This document shows, piece after piece, positions 28,663-38,990 of a stretch of 64,000 nt of DNA; positions within the stretch are counted from its first letter, which is position 1; each line of letters starts with the position of its first letter. The DNA is from Enterovibrio norvegicus FF-33. GTDB lineage: Bacteria > Pseudomonadota > Gammaproteobacteria > Enterobacterales > Vibrionaceae. Below the pieces are notes generated by a model. The model was given only the letters and a program-made list of their open reading frames with translations. It was not told the origin of the DNA and searched no databases. Made by a program: the position numbers and the translations under genes. The stretch spans positions 657,692 to 721,691 of the forward strand of contig NZ_AJYD02000013.1 in NCBI RefSeq assembly GCF_000286835.2, given 5' to 3'.

Positions 28663-29792
28663 AGTTCGAAGTCACCCAGATCGTCCATATCAACATCGTT
28701 GTCGATTTGGCCAACCAGATAAGAGCTGATTTCAGCTTCTTGCGGTGCGACTTGCACGTTGTCAGAAGAAAGCCACGCATTAATCCAAGGAATTGGGTTT
28801 TGCGATGCACCCGGATAGGCTGATTTTAGGCCGACCGCTGCCATGCGCAGATTGGTAATGTACTCGACGTACTGACAAAGAATGTCTTTGTTCAAACCAA
28901 TCATAGAGCCATCTTTGAATAGGTATTCTGCCCATTCTTTTTCTTGCTCGGCGGCTTCTTTGAACAGCTCAAAACACTCCTGCTCGCATTCTTTTGCGAT
29001 TTCAGCCATTTCTGGGTCGTCATCGCCGCTGCGAAGAATGTTCAGCATGTGCTGTGTGCTTGTCAGGTGCAAAGACTCATCACGTGCGATTAGCTTGATG
29101 ATTTTTGCGTTGCCTTCCATCAACTCACGCTCTGCGAACGCAAATGAACAAGCAAAGCTGACATAAAAGCGAATGGCTTCAAGCGCATTAACTGACATCA
29201 GGCACACATAAAGCTTTTTCTTCAGTTCACGTAACGACACAACCACGGTTTCGCCGTTTACTGTGTGTTCACCTTCGCCTAAACGGTGATAGTCACTGGT
29301 GGCCAGGATCAAGTCGTCATAATACTTAGCAATGTCATTCGCACGCTTGATGATCTGCTCGTTGGCAACGATGTCATCAAACACCACGGATGGATTGTTG
29401 ACGATATTACGAATGATATGCGTGTAAGAACGAGAGTGAATGGTTTCAGAAAAAGACCATGTTTCAATCCACGTTTCTAGTTCAGGAATAGACACCAATG
29501 GCAGCAGAGCGACATTCGGGCTTCGGCCTTGAATGGAGTCCAACAGTGTTTGATATTTCAAATTACTGATGAAAATGTGCTTTTCATGTTCTGGTAGCTT
29601 GTTGTAGTCGATGCGATCGCCTGATACATCAACTTCTTCGGGACGCCAGAAAAAGCTAAGTTGCTTTTCGATCAGTCTTTCGAAAATTTCATATTTCTGT
29701 TGGTCGTATCGCGCGACGTTAACAGATTGACCAAAGAACATTGGTTCTTTGAGTGCATTGTTGTTTTCTTTTGAAAAAGTGCTGTAAGCCAT
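28659..29792 (-). CDS. nrdB: Class Ia ribonucleotide reductase beta subunit
   Basis: The 377-residue protein carries the di-iron-tyrosyl radical site: [17 protein letters not shown] holds the radical Tyr, and [19 protein letters not shown] plus LHLT hold iron ligands. It aligns with E. coli NrdB end to end. The start is ATG 29792 ([11 protein letters not shown]), matching E. coli; an in-frame TTG at 29801 is not needed. It lies 66 bases after nrdA. Confidence 0.96.
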   Translation of the reverse strand: MAYSTFSKENNNALKEPMFFGQSVNVARYDQQKYEIFERLIEKQLSFFWRPEEVDVSGDRIDYNKLPEHEKHIFISNLKYQTLLDSIQGRSPNVALLPLVSIPELETWIETWSFSETIHSRSYTHIIRNIVNNPSVVFDDIVANEQIIKRANDIAKYYDDLILATSDYHRLGEGEHTVNGETVVVSLRELKKKLYVCLMSVNALEAIRFYVSFACSFAFAERELMEGNAKIIKLIARDESLHLTSTQHMLNILRSGDDDPEMAEIAKECEQECFELFKEAAEQEKEWAEYLFKDGSMIGLNKDILCQYVEYITNLRMAAVGLKSAYPGASQNPIPWINAWLSSDNVQVAPQEAEISSYLVGQIDNDVDMDDLGDFEL

Positions 29793-29858
29793 TGCTTTCA
29801 ATATACCGTGTAGAATGAAACCTCAAAGAGGGAGCATGTGCTCCCTCCCGTTTGGGTA

Positions 29859-32138
29859 TTAGATTTTACAAGCGCCGCCTGCGCAGTCATCGTCTTGTAC
29901 TGCTAGATCTTGCTGCGCATCATCCGCACCGTCTCGGGTGTTGTGATAATACAAGGTTTTTACACCCAGCTTGTACGCTGAAAGCAAATCTTTCAACAGC
30001 AGTTTCATCGGTGTTTTACCGCCAGCTTGTTTGCTTGGGTCATAGTTGGTGTTTGCCGAGATCGCTTGGTCTACAAACTTCTGCATGATACCGACTAACT
30101 GTAGGTATCCATCATTAGATCCGATGTTCCATAGCAGTTCGTAGTTTTCTTTGTACTTGTCGTACTCAGGAACAACCTGCTTCAGAATGCCGTCTTTCGA
30201 TGCTTTGACTGAAACAAAACCACGCGGTGGCTCGATGCCATTGGTTGCGTTCGAGATTTGTGACGACGTTTCTGACGGCATTAATGCAGACAGCGTCGAG
30301 TTGCGAAGGCCATGCTCAACGATTTCACCACGTAAGGTTTCCCAATCGTAGTGAAGTGGCTCTTCACAAACTTTGTCTAAATCGCGCTTATAAGTGTCTA
30401 TAGGCAGCACACCTTGCGAGTAGGTTGTTTCGTTGAACGACGGGCAAGCGCCTTTTTCTTTTGCTAAACCCAAAGAGGCTTTCAGCAGGTAATACTGAAT
30501 CGCTTCGAAGGTGCGGTGTGTTAGGCCATTCGCGCTTCCGTCAGAGTAGCGCACACCATTTTTCGCCAGATAGTAAGCGAAGTTGATCACGCCTACACCT
30601 AGAGTACGGCGGTTCATCGTCGCTTTGCGTGCCGCTGGCAGTGGGTAGTCTTGGTAATCAAGTAGAGAATCCAATGCGCGGATAGTCAGGTCGGCCAAGT
30701 CTTCCAGTTCATCCAACTCTTTAATTGCACCCAAGTTAAACGCCGACAGGGTACAAAGCGCAATTTCGCCATTGTCGTCTTCAACATTGGTCAGCGGTTT
30801 GGTCGGCAATGCGATTTCCAAACATAGATTTGACTGACGAATTGGCGCAACTTTTGGGTCGAACGGGCTGTGTGTGTTGCAATGGTCAACGTTCTGAATA
30901 TAGATACGACCTGTTGATGCTCGCTCTTGCATCATCAAAGAGAACAGCTCAACAGCTTTCACTGTTTCACGTTGGATTGATGCATCTTGTTCATACTGAA
31001 CGTAAAGACGTTCGAACTCTTCTTGATCAGCAAAGAATGAGTCATAGAGACCTGGGACATCCGATGGAGAGAACAAAGATATGTTTCCACCCTTGATGAG
31101 TCGGGTGTACATCAGTTTGTTGATTTGCACACCGTAGTCCATGTGACGGACGCGGTTCTCTTCAACACCACGGTTGTTCTTCAGGACCAGTAGGTTTTCT
31201 ACTTCGCGGTGCCACATTGGGTAGAACAATGTCGCTGCGCCACCGCGTACACCGCCTTGTGAACAGCACTTAACGGCTGTTTGGAAGTACTTATAAAACG
31301 GGATACAACCGGTGTGGAAAGCTTCGCCGCCGCGAATTGGGCTACCGAGTGCGCGAATGCGACCTGCATTGATGCCGATACCAGCACGCTGGCTAACATA
31401 GCGCACTATAGCGCTGGCCGTTGCGTTGATAGAGTCTAGGCTGTCATCACATTCGATCAGTACACACGAGCTGAATTGTCGAGTCGGCGTACGAACACCA
31501 GACATGATTGGCGTTGGCAGTGAGATTTTGAATTGTGACACTGCATCGTAGAAACGACGAATATAAGCCAGGCGCGTTTCTTTGGGATAGTTAGCAAACA
31601 GACAAGCAGCAACCATGATGTACAAAAACTGTGCGCTTTCGTAGATTTCACCAGTAACACGGTTCTGTACCAAATATTTGCCTTCTAACTGCTTAACGGC
31701 AGCGTAAGAAAAGTTCATATCACGCCAGTGGTCGATATAACCGTCGAGAATGTTTAACTCTTCTTCTGTGTAGTCTTCCAATATGTGTTTGTCGTACTTA
31801 CCCATGTCGACCATTTTGCGGATATGTTCAACCAGTTTTGGTGGCTCAAACTGTCCATAGGCTTTCTTGCGCAAGTGGAAGATGGCAAGACGTGCCGAGA
31901 GGTATTGGTAGTCAGGCGTCTGTTCAGAGATTAGATCGGCAGCCGCTTTGATAATGGTCTCGTGGATGTCTTCAGTTTTAATACCGTCGTAAAATTGGAT
32001 GTGAGAACGGAGTTCGACTTGTGATACTGAGACATTATCTAGATCTTTAGCTGCCCACTCGATAACGCGGTGGATTTTGTCTAGATCAATGTTTTCCTTC
32101 GCGCCACTGCGCTTTTGGACGGTAAGTTGTTGGTTCAT
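29859..32138 (-). CDS. nrdA: Class Ia ribonucleotide reductase alpha subunit
   Basis: The 759-residue catalytic subunit reduces ribonucleoside diphosphates. The N-terminal ATP cone (about residues 1-95) for allosteric activity control is present. Active-site features are intact: FSSCVLIEC (first redox Cys), NLCLEIALP (Asn, radical Cys, Glu), ALCTLSAFN (second redox Cys), and the C-terminal pair CAGGACKI. Two NrdR-like boxes lie 108-155 bases upstream. It is the first gene of nrdA-nrdB-yfaE. Confidence 0.97.
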   Translation of the reverse strand: MNQQLTVQKRSGAKENIDLDKIHRVIEWAAKDLDNVSVSQVELRSHIQFYDGIKTEDIHETIIKAAADLISEQTPDYQYLSARLAIFHLRKKAYGQFEPPKLVEHIRKMVDMGKYDKHILEDYTEEELNILDGYIDHWRDMNFSYAAVKQLEGKYLVQNRVTGEIYESAQFLYIMVAACLFANYPKETRLAYIRRFYDAVSQFKISLPTPIMSGVRTPTRQFSSCVLIECDDSLDSINATASAIVRYVSQRAGIGINAGRIRALGSPIRGGEAFHTGCIPFYKYFQTAVKCCSQGGVRGGAATLFYPMWHREVENLLVLKNNRGVEENRVRHMDYGVQINKLMYTRLIKGGNISLFSPSDVPGLYDSFFADQEEFERLYVQYEQDASIQRETVKAVELFSLMMQERASTGRIYIQNVDHCNTHSPFDPKVAPIRQSNLCLEIALPTKPLTNVEDDNGEIALCTLSAFNLGAIKELDELEDLADLTIRALDSLLDYQDYPLPAARKATMNRRTLGVGVINFAYYLAKNGVRYSDGSANGLTHRTFEAIQYYLLKASLGLAKEKGACPSFNETTYSQGVLPIDTYKRDLDKVCEEPLHYDWETLRGEIVEHGLRNSTLSALMPSETSSQISNATNGIEPPRGFVSVKASKDGILKQVVPEYDKYKENYELLWNIGSNDGYLQLVGIMQKFVDQAISANTNYDPSKQAGGKTPMKLLLKDLLSAYKLGVKTLYYHNTRDGADDAQQDLAVQDDDCAGGACKI

Positions 32139-32245
32139 TTATCTCGTTCCCGGTATTTCCTTGCTTGAAGACGTGTTTTTGAAACATTTCACAAATTGCA
32201 AGGAAGATTTGTGATCAATATTAAACTAATGGCGTACACACTCAA

Positions 32246-32261
32246 ACACTATATGTAGGGG
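32246..32261. promoter_or_regulatory. NrdR box 1
   Basis: ACACTATATGTAGGGG matches the NrdR consensus acaCwAtATaTwGtgt at about 13 of 16 positions and overlaps a -10-like TATAGT read on the minus strand, as expected for repression. Confidence 0.68.
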
Positions 32262-32277
32262 GTAGGCCTTACTTGAG

Positions 32278-32293
32278 TAACAAGATAGTGGTG
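32278..32293. promoter_or_regulatory. NrdR box 2
   Basis: A weaker match (TAACAAGATAGTGGTG; core C-w-A, A-T-a and w-G kept) exactly 32 bases from box 1, about three helical turns, the spacing usual for NrdR box pairs. Confidence 0.55.
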
Positions 32294-32538
32294 CACTGAT
32301 GATATTGCAAGTTGAGTAAATTGTGACTTCTGTGGATATCTTGGGGATGAAGATTGCCATGTTAGTGCTTACTAACTGTTTTGTCCCATAAGATGCAATG
32401 GCATAGAGAAATGCAACGATTTTTAGGGTACGGAATCAAATAAAAAAAAATATTATCCTTGCCTAGGAATGCAAACAATGTTTCAAGTTAACTAACTGAA
32501 AAGTGGTTATTTTATGTTCTCCATGCTTGTGACGAGGA

Positions 32539-33195
32539 TCAGAATAATGACAGAATTCCTACAGCTTTGTTAAAAATAAGATCTGCATCCCACTCGATAG
32601 GGTTTTGCTCCGCGCCGATGTAACCCCAAGCAGCAACAGCAGAATGCATATCCGCAGCTTTAGCGGCGACAATGTCGTTTTTGATATCACCGACATATAA
32701 ACACTCTGATGGCAGCATAGACAGTAAGCCTGCAGCGAAGATAAGTGGGTCAGGATGCGGTTTCGCTCGGCTGAGCGTGTCGGCACACACGAGTGCTTGT
32801 GTTTGTTCGAGTTCGGGAAAGTAGGGGAGTAACATTTCAGTAAGAAAGCCAGGCTTATTAGTGACAATACCCCATGGGATATTGCGCGCTGAGAGTTGCG
32901 CAATGAGATCGGTAACGCCCTCGTAAAACTTGGTGTCAGTGCAGATGTTTTTCTCATAGTGGTCAAGAAATGACAGCCGGAGAGAATCAATGTCTCTACC
33001 CTCTAGAGAGTCTCCAAACCCTGCACGTAATAGGCCGCGCGCCCCGTGACTGGTGTTAGCTTGAATTTGTGCGTCATTTAAAGGAGGAAGACCGTAGTCA
33101 TGCAGGACACAGTTAGCGGCATTTGCCATATCGGGCGCGGTATCAAGTAGTGTGCCATCCAAATCAAACAACACAGCTTTGATCGTTCCTTTCAT
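32539..33195 (-). CDS. HAD-family phosphatase, Gph/MupP-like
   Basis: The 218-residue protein has all HAD motifs: DLDGTLLDTAPD (catalytic Asp pair), IVTNKPG (motif II), KPHPDPL (motif III Lys) and YVGDIKNDIVAA (motif IV). Such enzymes act as phosphoglycolate phosphatases; the homologue next to ubiG in pseudomonads is MupP, the N-acetylmuramate-6-phosphate phosphatase. The choice cannot be made by eye. It lies 72 bases after ubiG on the same strand but a terminator intervenes. AAAGGAT precedes ATG 33195. Confidence 0.82.
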   Translation of the reverse strand: MKGTIKAVLFDLDGTLLDTAPDMANAANCVLHDYGLPPLNDAQIQANTSHGARGLLRAGFGDSLEGRDIDSLRLSFLDHYEKNICTDTKFYEGVTDLIAQLSARNIPWGIVTNKPGFLTEMLLPYFPELEQTQALVCADTLSRAKPHPDPLIFAAGLLSMLPSECLYVGDIKNDIVAAKAADMHSAVAAWGYIGAEQNPIEWDADLIFNKAVGILSLF

Positions 33196-33253
33196 CGATT
33201 CATCCTTTAATCGCTGATCGCTAGTGACAAATTAGGGAAGTCAATTCCCGAAC

Positions 33254-33278
33254 AAAAAAACGCCCGGTTATTCCGGGC
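33254..33278 (-). terminator. Terminator of ubiG
   Basis: On the minus strand a 6-bp GC stem (GCCCGG/CCGGGC) overlaps the ubiG stop codon and is followed by G and a run of T residues. It separates ubiG from the downstream phosphatase gene. Confidence 0.85.
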
Positions 33279-33981
33279 TATGAGTATGTACGATGTAATT
33301 GACGTCTACATTACGAGGCGAGAGCCAGTATTTGTCTGTCAGCGGGTTGTAGTGGAGGCCCGTCATGTGCTGCTCAGTAAGCGGTGTGGCATCAATCATC
33401 TTTAACAATTCTGATGGTCGAATGAATTTATTGTGGTCATGGGTACCCTTAGGAACAATCTTCATCAGGTGCTCTGCGCCGACAATGGCAAACAACCAAG
33501 ATTTTGTGTTGCGATTTAGTGTCGAGAAAAAGACATGACCGCCAGGCTTCACCATTTTTGCGCAAGCGGCAATCACTGAAGCTGGGTCAGGAACATGCTC
33601 CAGCATTTCCATGCAGGTGACAATGTCATAGTAATTGGCATGGGTTTCTGCATGTTCTTCAGCGGTAGACTGAATGTAAGATAAAGTAGTGCCTGTTTCC
33701 AAGGCATGTAATCGCGCGACAGTAAGAGGCTCTTTACCCATGTCGAGGCCAGTCACTTCAGCACCTTCGCGTGCCATGCTTTCTGCCAGAATGCCTCCGC
33801 CACAACCGACATCCAGTACTTTTTTACCGAAGACACCGGCACTGCGTTCAATCACATAATTCAGACGAAGAGGGTTTATTTGGTGAAGCGGTTTAAATTC
33901 GCCGTCGAAATCCCACCAACGAGAGGCCATGTCTTCAAATTTTTTTATTTCGGCTGGATCGACATTGAGTTGGGTCGTCAT
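33268..33981 (-). CDS. ubiG: Ubiquinone biosynthesis O-methyltransferase
   Basis: The 237-residue SAM-dependent enzyme catalyses both O-methylations in ubiquinone synthesis. It shows motif [14 protein letters not shown], motif II-like EMLEHVPDP and the family-specific N-terminus ([14 protein letters not shown]) and DVNYIVHT end. It is divergent from gyrA across a 658-base gap, the same neighbourhood as in E. coli and Vibrio. Confidence 0.96.
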   Translation of the reverse strand: MTTQLNVDPAEIKKFEDMASRWWDFDGEFKPLHQINPLRLNYVIERSAGVFGKKVLDVGCGGGILAESMAREGAEVTGLDMGKEPLTVARLHALETGTTLSYIQSTAEEHAETHANYYDIVTCMEMLEHVPDPASVIAACAKMVKPGGHVFFSTLNRNTKSWLFAIVGAEHLMKIVPKGTHDHNKFIRPSELLKMIDATPLTEQHMTGLHYNPLTDKYWLSPRNVDVNYIVHTHSPE

Positions 33982-34639
33982 TGCGCAGTTATCCCTAAAT
34001 TTTTTTTCATTATAACCGCTTTATAAAGATTAAAAACATCAACAAAGAAATGGAGCAGATATTAGAAATTAGGGGAGAGGGCAACTTGAAAGCCGGAGGC
34101 GTTGACCCCCGGAGTGAATGTTGAAGCTACATGATTTCTCGGTAAGAAAGTTAAGCTGCGTTGGTCACGGCAACGGCTGCCAGTAGGGCCAATAAAGTGT
34201 ATTTACCGATAATTATTGCCATACCCACCGCATTGATTGCTTGATGTAACATAGCGCCTCCTTGCAAACACTTGATTGTGTTAGCCCCTATCTTTCCTTA
34301 CTAAGAGAAGGGATATTGAGAGACGCTTCCCACTCTGATTTTCTTTCTTTTATTACATGACAAATCGTGAGCTAACGAATGTTGATCGTGCTCGATCCTT
34401 AAATATCCAGAGGACAGTGAAATATACGCCTACGCTTCTGTGAGCGATTCTGACAATTTTTTCTAGCTCCACCTTGTCACCGAGCATTTTTTCGCCCTGT
34501 CGTGCGTTAGAGCGCCAGATTAAGAGTAATTCGTGATTTATCTCGGGTTTAGGCTGTGACTCTTGGACTGTTTTTGTGGTATTCTCACCGTCTTGCACGT
34601 AGTCATTTTTGACATACTTACCTGAGGGATATTGGCTCC
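33982..34639. promoter_or_regulatory. ubiG-gyrA divergent region
   Basis: A 658-base region for the ubiG and gyrA promoters. It also encodes a 33-residue peptide on the minus strand (34151-34252). The rest, including 34300-34639, shows no clear RNA gene; the precise gyrA promoter could not be assigned. Confidence 0.5.
34151..34252 (-). CDS. Candidate 33-residue single-span membrane peptide
   Basis: ATG 34252 is preceded by a perfect AGGAGG four to five bases upstream, the best ribosome site in the region. The peptide begins MLHQAINAVGMAIII, continues into a hydrophobic Leu/Ala-rich stretch, and ends TNAA before TAA. It would form one membrane helix with a lone Lys-Tyr pair in the middle. No family is recognised. 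It lies between ubiG and gyrA with no strong terminator seen after it. Confidence 0.5.
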   Translation of the reverse strand: MLHQAINAVGMAIIIGKYTLLALLAAVAVTNAA

Positions 34640-37333
34640 ATGAGCGATCTTGCTAAAGAGATCACGCCCGTCAACATTGAAGATGAGCTGAAAAGCTCAT
34701 ATCTCGACTATGCGATGTCCGTTATCGTTGGTCGTGCTCTTCCAGACGTGCGTGATGGTCTGAAGCCAGTACACCGTCGCGTTCTTTTCGCGATGAATGT
34801 ATTAGGCAACGACTGGAACAAAGCATATAAAAAATCTGCCCGTGTTGTCGGCGATGTGATCGGTAAATACCACCCACACGGTGACAGCGCTGTTTATGAC
34901 ACCATCGTTCGTATGGCACAGCCTTTCTCGCTGCGTTACATGCTGGTTGATGGACAAGGCAACTTCGGTTCTATTGACGGCGATTCAGCGGCGGCAATGC
35001 GTTATACCGAAGTTCGCATGTCAAAAATCGCCCACGAACTGCTGGCTGATTTGGATAAAGATACTGTCGATTACGTTCCAAACTACGACGGTACTGAACA
35101 AATTCCAGACGTGATGCCAACGCGTATTCCAAACTTGCTTGTGAACGGTTCGTCCGGTATCGCAGTAGGTATGGCGACCAATATTCCTCCGCATAACCTG
35201 ACTGAAGTGGTTAACGGTTGTTTGGCATACATTGAGAATGAAGAAATCAGCATTGAAGAGCTGATGACACACATTCCAGGTCCTGACTTCCCGACGTCAG
35301 CAATGATCAATGGCCGTAAAGGCATTGAAGATGCTTACCGTACTGGTCGCGGCAAGATTTATCTGCGCTCTCGCGCGGCAATCGAAGTCGAGAAGAACGG
35401 TAAAGAAACCATCATTGTTTCTGAAATCCCTTATCAAGTTAACAAAGCACGTTTGATCGAGAAGATTGCCGAGCTGGTTAAAGATAAGAAGATTGAAGGC
35501 ATCAGTGCGCTACGTGATGAGTCTGATAAAGACGGCATGCGTATCGTGATTGAATGTAAACGTGATGCGGTCGGCGAGGTTATTCTCAACAACCTTTACT
35601 CACAAACGCAACTGCAAACCTCTTTTGGTATCAACATGGTCGCGCTGGACAATAACCAGCCACGCCTGTTCGGCCTGAAAGATATGCTGAAGTGCTTCGT
35701 GAATCACCGCCGTGAGGTGGTAACACGTCGTACTATTTACGAACTGCGCAAAGCGCGTGATCGTGCACATATCTTGGAAGGTTTGGCGATTGCCCTTGCG
35801 AACATCGATGAAATCATCGAAATGGTTCGTAACGCACAAACGCCAGCTATTGCCCGCGAACAACTGCAACTACGTGGTTGGGATTTGGGTACAGTAGCGG
35901 TAATGCTTGAGGCGACTGGTGTTGACTCGGCTCGTCCTGAATGGCTTGAAGATGAGTTTGGTGTTCGTGATGGAATGTACTTCCTGACAGAACAACAAGC
36001 CCAAGCAATTCTAGATCTGCGTCTGCACAAATTGACGGGTCTAGAGCATGGCAAGATCCTGGATGAATACAAAGAGCTGCTGACATTGATTGGCGAGCTG
36101 ATGTACATCCTGTCTAATCCAGATCGTTTGATGGAAGTCATTCGTGAAGAGCTTGAAGCGGTACGTGATGAATATGGTGACGAGCGTCGCACTGAAATCA
36201 CTGCAGCAAGCCATGACATCGATATTGAAGATCTGATCAATCAAGAAGATGTTGTTGTCACACTTTCTCATGCGGGCTACGTGAAGTATCAGGTTCTGTC
36301 TGATTACGAAGCGCAGCGTCGTGGTGGTAAAGGTAAGTCAGCAACACGCATGAAAGAAGAAGACTACATTGAACGTCTTCTCGTCGCGAATACTCATGAC
36401 ACCATTTTGTGCTTCTCAAGCCGTGGTCGTATGTACTGGTTGAAGGTTTATCAGCTTCCATTGGCATCACGTACTGCACGTGGCAAGCCAATTGTTAACC
36501 TACTTCCTCTTGAGCCGAATGAACGCATTACTGCGATTCTGCCTGTTAAAGAGTACTCAGAAGACAAGTTTGTCTTCATGGCAACCGGTGACGGTACTGT
36601 GAAGAAAACGCCGTTGACTGATTTCAGCCGCCCACGTAGCGCAGGTATCATTGCTGTTAACCTTCGTGAAGGTGATTCGCTAATTGGTGTTGATATCACC
36701 GATGGCACGCGTGACATCATGTTGTTCTCTTCGTATGGCAAGGTTGTTCGTTTCTACGAAAGCCCTGTTTATGATGAAGAAGGCAATGCGAAAGGTGGTG
36801 TTCGTGGCATGGGCCGTACAGCGGCTGGTGTTCGCGGTATTAAGTTGGCTGAAGGCGATAAAGTGGTTTCACTTATCGTTCCGAAAAACGAAGGCGATGT
36901 ACTGACTGTGACCGAAAACGGTTACGGCAAGCGTACTGAACTTGGCCAATACCCAGCGAAGAGCCGTGCGACTCAAGGCGTTGTGTCTATCAAGGTTTCT
37001 GAGCGAAATGGTTGTGTGGTTGGCGCTGTCCAAGCGACCGACGGTGATGAGTTTATGATGATCACCAACGCAGGTACGCTAGTTCGTACTCGTGTTGCTG
37101 AAGTCAGCCAAGTGGGTCGAAATACCCAAGGTGTCACTCTGATCCGCACCAGCGAAGACGAAAAAGTGGTTGGTCTCCAACGCATCGATGAGCCAGAAGA
37201 AGAACTAATTCTGGATGAAAACGGCGAAGTTGTAGAGCAAGCACCTGCTGAAGCATCAGAAGCAACATCTGACGATGCGACAGTAGAAACACCTACAGAC
37301 AAGCCTGAAGACGAAGGAACTGAAGAGGAATAA
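34640..37333 (+). CDS. gyrA: DNA gyrase subunit A
   Basis: The 897-residue subunit cleaves and rejoins DNA in the A2B2 gyrase. The active Tyr122 is in AMRYTE. In the quinolone-resistance region, [11 protein letters not shown] keeps the wild-type Ser83 and Asp87 (same numbering as E. coli). The C-terminal beta-pinwheel begins with the GyrA box QRRGGKG. A short insert in the C-terminal domain ([11 protein letters not shown]) relative to E. coli and an acidic tail of about 40 residues are seen. A terminator follows, so it is monocistronic. Confidence 0.98.
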   Translation: MSDLAKEITPVNIEDELKSSYLDYAMSVIVGRALPDVRDGLKPVHRRVLFAMNVLGNDWNKAYKKSARVVGDVIGKYHPHGDSAVYDTIVRMAQPFSLRYMLVDGQGNFGSIDGDSAAAMRYTEVRMSKIAHELLADLDKDTVDYVPNYDGTEQIPDVMPTRIPNLLVNGSSGIAVGMATNIPPHNLTEVVNGCLAYIENEEISIEELMTHIPGPDFPTSAMINGRKGIEDAYRTGRGKIYLRSRAAIEVEKNGKETIIVSEIPYQVNKARLIEKIAELVKDKKIEGISALRDESDKDGMRIVIECKRDAVGEVILNNLYSQTQLQTSFGINMVALDNNQPRLFGLKDMLKCFVNHRREVVTRRTIYELRKARDRAHILEGLAIALANIDEIIEMVRNAQTPAIAREQLQLRGWDLGTVAVMLEATGVDSARPEWLEDEFGVRDGMYFLTEQQAQAILDLRLHKLTGLEHGKILDEYKELLTLIGELMYILSNPDRLMEVIREELEAVRDEYGDERRTEITAASHDIDIEDLINQEDVVVTLSHAGYVKYQVLSDYEAQRRGGKGKSATRMKEEDYIERLLVANTHDTILCFSSRGRMYWLKVYQLPLASRTARGKPIVNLLPLEPNERITAILPVKEYSEDKFVFMATGDGTVKKTPLTDFSRPRSAGIIAVNLREGDSLIGVDITDGTRDIMLFSSYGKVVRFYESPVYDEEGNAKGGVRGMGRTAAGVRGIKLAEGDKVVSLIVPKNEGDVLTVTENGYGKRTELGQYPAKSRATQGVVSIKVSERNGCVVGAVQATDGDEFMMITNAGTLVRTRVAEVSQVGRNTQGVTLIRTSEDEKVVGLQRIDEPEEELILDENGEVVEQAPAEASEATSDDATVETPTDKPEDEGTEEE

Positions 37334-37361
37334 TCTTTCCTTTCATCCTCTGTCATAGAAA

Positions 37362-37387
37362 AACGCAGCTTAGGCTGCGTTTTTTTT
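37362..37387 (+). terminator. Terminator of gyrA
   Basis: An 8-bp stem (AACGCAGC/GCTGCGTT, loop TTAG) is followed by a T run. Confidence 0.92.
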
Positions 37388-37585
37388 ATCTTCTTTCTAA
37401 AGGTCAAAGAAAGTCGAGCATATTTCCCGTTCCAATCCCTTAAAAAAGGTGATAAAACAAAACCAATACGAATTTTTTTTGGCTTTCTTTCTCACCTGAT
37501 ACAGGGCGCTGTCGGCAAAAAAATCATCCGACTCACAGGTCGAAAGTCACTATTAAGCGATTAAACGCAGGAGCATTGATAAATC

Positions 37586-38668
37586 ATGGAAAAGGTACAT
37601 AACTTCTCAGCGGGTCCCGCGATGTTACCGGAAGCTGTTCTAGCAAAAGTTCAGGCTGAACTGATTGACTGGAACGGCACTGGTTCTTCGGTCATGGAGA
37701 TCTCTCATCGCAGCAAAGCGTTTCTAGCGGTTGTGGATGAGGCTGAGAAAAACCTCCGTGAATTGCTATCCATCCCAGATAACTATCATGTCCTTTACTG
37801 TCAGGGTGGCGCTCGCGCTCAGTTTGCCGCTGTACCGATGAATCTATTGGGCAATAAAACGATTGCTGACTACGTCGATGGAGGCTATTGGGCGACGAGT
37901 GCGGTGAAAGAAGCAAAGAAATATTGCACACCAAACGTCGTCAATGTATTGACTGATATTGATGGTAAGCGCGCCGTACAGCCTGCAAAAAATTGGAAGC
38001 TGAGCGGTGACGCGGCATTTGTGCATTTTTGCCCGAACGAAACGATAGATGGTATCGAAATTCGCGATCTTCCAGAAACGGACAAACCTATTGTGGCTGA
38101 TATGTCATCTACGATTTTGTCACGTCCTATCGATGTGTCGAAATACGGTGTCATCTATGCGGGTGCACAGAAAAATATTGGCCCTGCTGGGATCACCTTG
38201 GTGATTGTTCGTGACGATTTGTTGGGGCGTGCAAAAGAATTTTTGCCAAACGTACTTAATTACACAACCTTGGTGGAAAAAGACTCCATGTTCAACACAC
38301 CGCCAACGTTTGGTTGGTATCTGGCGGGTGAAGTCTACAAGTGGCTAAAAGAGCAGGGTGGGCTTGAAGTGATGCAAGCGAAGAATGAAGAAAAAGCCGC
38401 ATTGCTATACGGCTTCATTGATTCGTCTGACTTCTACGTGAACCAAATTCATGCTGACAACCGTTCATTGATGAATGTGCCATTCCAACTGGTTAACCCA
38501 GAACTAGACGACGCATTTCTTACTGAATCTGATGCACTCGGCTTGAAAGCACTAAAGGGACACCGTGATGTCGGTGGCATGCGCGCTTCCATTTACAATG
38601 CAATGCCATTGGAAGGTGTTCAAGCGCTGGTTACTTTCATGAAAGAGTTTGAAGCGAAAAACACCTAA
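37586..38668 (+). CDS. serC: Phosphoserine aminotransferase
   Basis: The 360-residue PLP enzyme converts 3-phosphohydroxypyruvate to phosphoserine and also serves pyridoxal phosphate synthesis. The start [14 protein letters not shown] and the PLP lysine in [10 protein letters not shown] are characteristic. AGGAG lies 11 bases before the ATG, a somewhat long spacing. In E. coli serC is cotranscribed with aroA; here a terminator, xanP and a channel gene separate them. Confidence 0.96.
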   Translation: MEKVHNFSAGPAMLPEAVLAKVQAELIDWNGTGSSVMEISHRSKAFLAVVDEAEKNLRELLSIPDNYHVLYCQGGARAQFAAVPMNLLGNKTIADYVDGGYWATSAVKEAKKYCTPNVVNVLTDIDGKRAVQPAKNWKLSGDAAFVHFCPNETIDGIEIRDLPETDKPIVADMSSTILSRPIDVSKYGVIYAGAQKNIGPAGITLVIVRDDLLGRAKEFLPNVLNYTTLVEKDSMFNTPPTFGWYLAGEVYKWLKEQGGLEVMQAKNEEKAALLYGFIDSSDFYVNQIHADNRSLMNVPFQLVNPELDDAFLTESDALGLKALKGHRDVGGMRASIYNAMPLEGVQALVTFMKEFEAKNT

Positions 38669-38690
38669 TACGTTGTTTTCACCGATTGAA

Positions 38691-38718
38691 GAAACCGCCC
38701 AATGTGGCGGTTTTTTTT
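38691..38718 (+). terminator. Terminator of serC
   Basis: An 8-bp stem (AAACCGCC/GGCGGTTT, 6-base loop) with eight T residues. Confidence 0.92.
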
Positions 38719-38812
38719 ATTTAAAATATCGCGAGTTGTCTTTCGTTACCATCTGTTTTGTTTGCAACTTGTTAAATGTGCTCACTCTGTAGCCATACAG
38801 TTCAACCGCATT

Positions 38813-38828
38813 GCGCAAACGTTTGCTT
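38813..38828. promoter_or_regulatory. PurR operator upstream of xanP
   Basis: GCGCAAACGTTTGCTT contains the full 12-base core GCAAACGTTTGC of the PurR consensus ACGCAAACGTTTGCGT. It overlaps the -35 region of a promoter whose -10 is TATAAA at 38843-38848. Repression by PurR with hypoxanthine or guanine fits the purine permease gene downstream. Confidence 0.85.
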
Positions 38829-38887
38829 TTCATTTTTCGCTGTATAAAATGGCGCGCAAATCACCCCCCCACAACAGCCACTTAGCT

Positions 38888-38962
38888 ACCTGATTGCTCT
38901 GAGTAACAGCAATCACAGAACATGTATTCAGGTAACTTCTTCACCCATTCAGCGTGATGAAG
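38888..38962 (+). promoter_or_regulatory. Structured 5' leader of xanP
   Basis: Two hairpins lie between the putative promoter and xanP. One is TGATTGCT/AGCAATCA (38891-38915), with an alternative outer pairing ACCTGA/TCAGGT. The second is CTTCTTCAC/GTGATGAAG with one mismatch (38936-38962). No known riboswitch motif is recognised. Confidence 0.45.
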
Positions 38963-38990
38963 TAAGTGCATTTAACGTAGGTAGTACGCA

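Larger units (their letters stand above)
32139..32538. promoter_or_regulatory. nrdA control region
   Basis: The region holds two NrdR-like boxes (32246-32261 and 32278-32293) and a DnaA-box-like TGTGGATAT at 32331-32339, both known inputs to nrdAB control in enterics. A -10-like TATAGT on the minus strand lies inside the first box. The far end is a very A/T-rich tract near 32440-32460. No open frame is convincing. Confidence 0.6.

Noticed and set aside
34353-34598. Open frame of 81 codons on the minus strand before gyrA
   Set aside because: It covers the gyrA promoter region, has no ribosome site and no family-like sequence; likely chance.
34872-34902. Search for quinolone-resistance changes in gyrA
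   Set aside because: Ser83 and Asp87 are both wild type, so no target-site resistance is predicted.
36973-37407. Serine-rich 144-codon frame on the strand opposite gyrA
   Set aside because: Low-complexity shadow of the acidic gyrA C-terminus.
38849-38893. Fourteen-codon frame in the xanP leader
   Set aside because: No ribosome site, and its ATG lies at the end of the putative -10, so it would fall too close to the transcript start.
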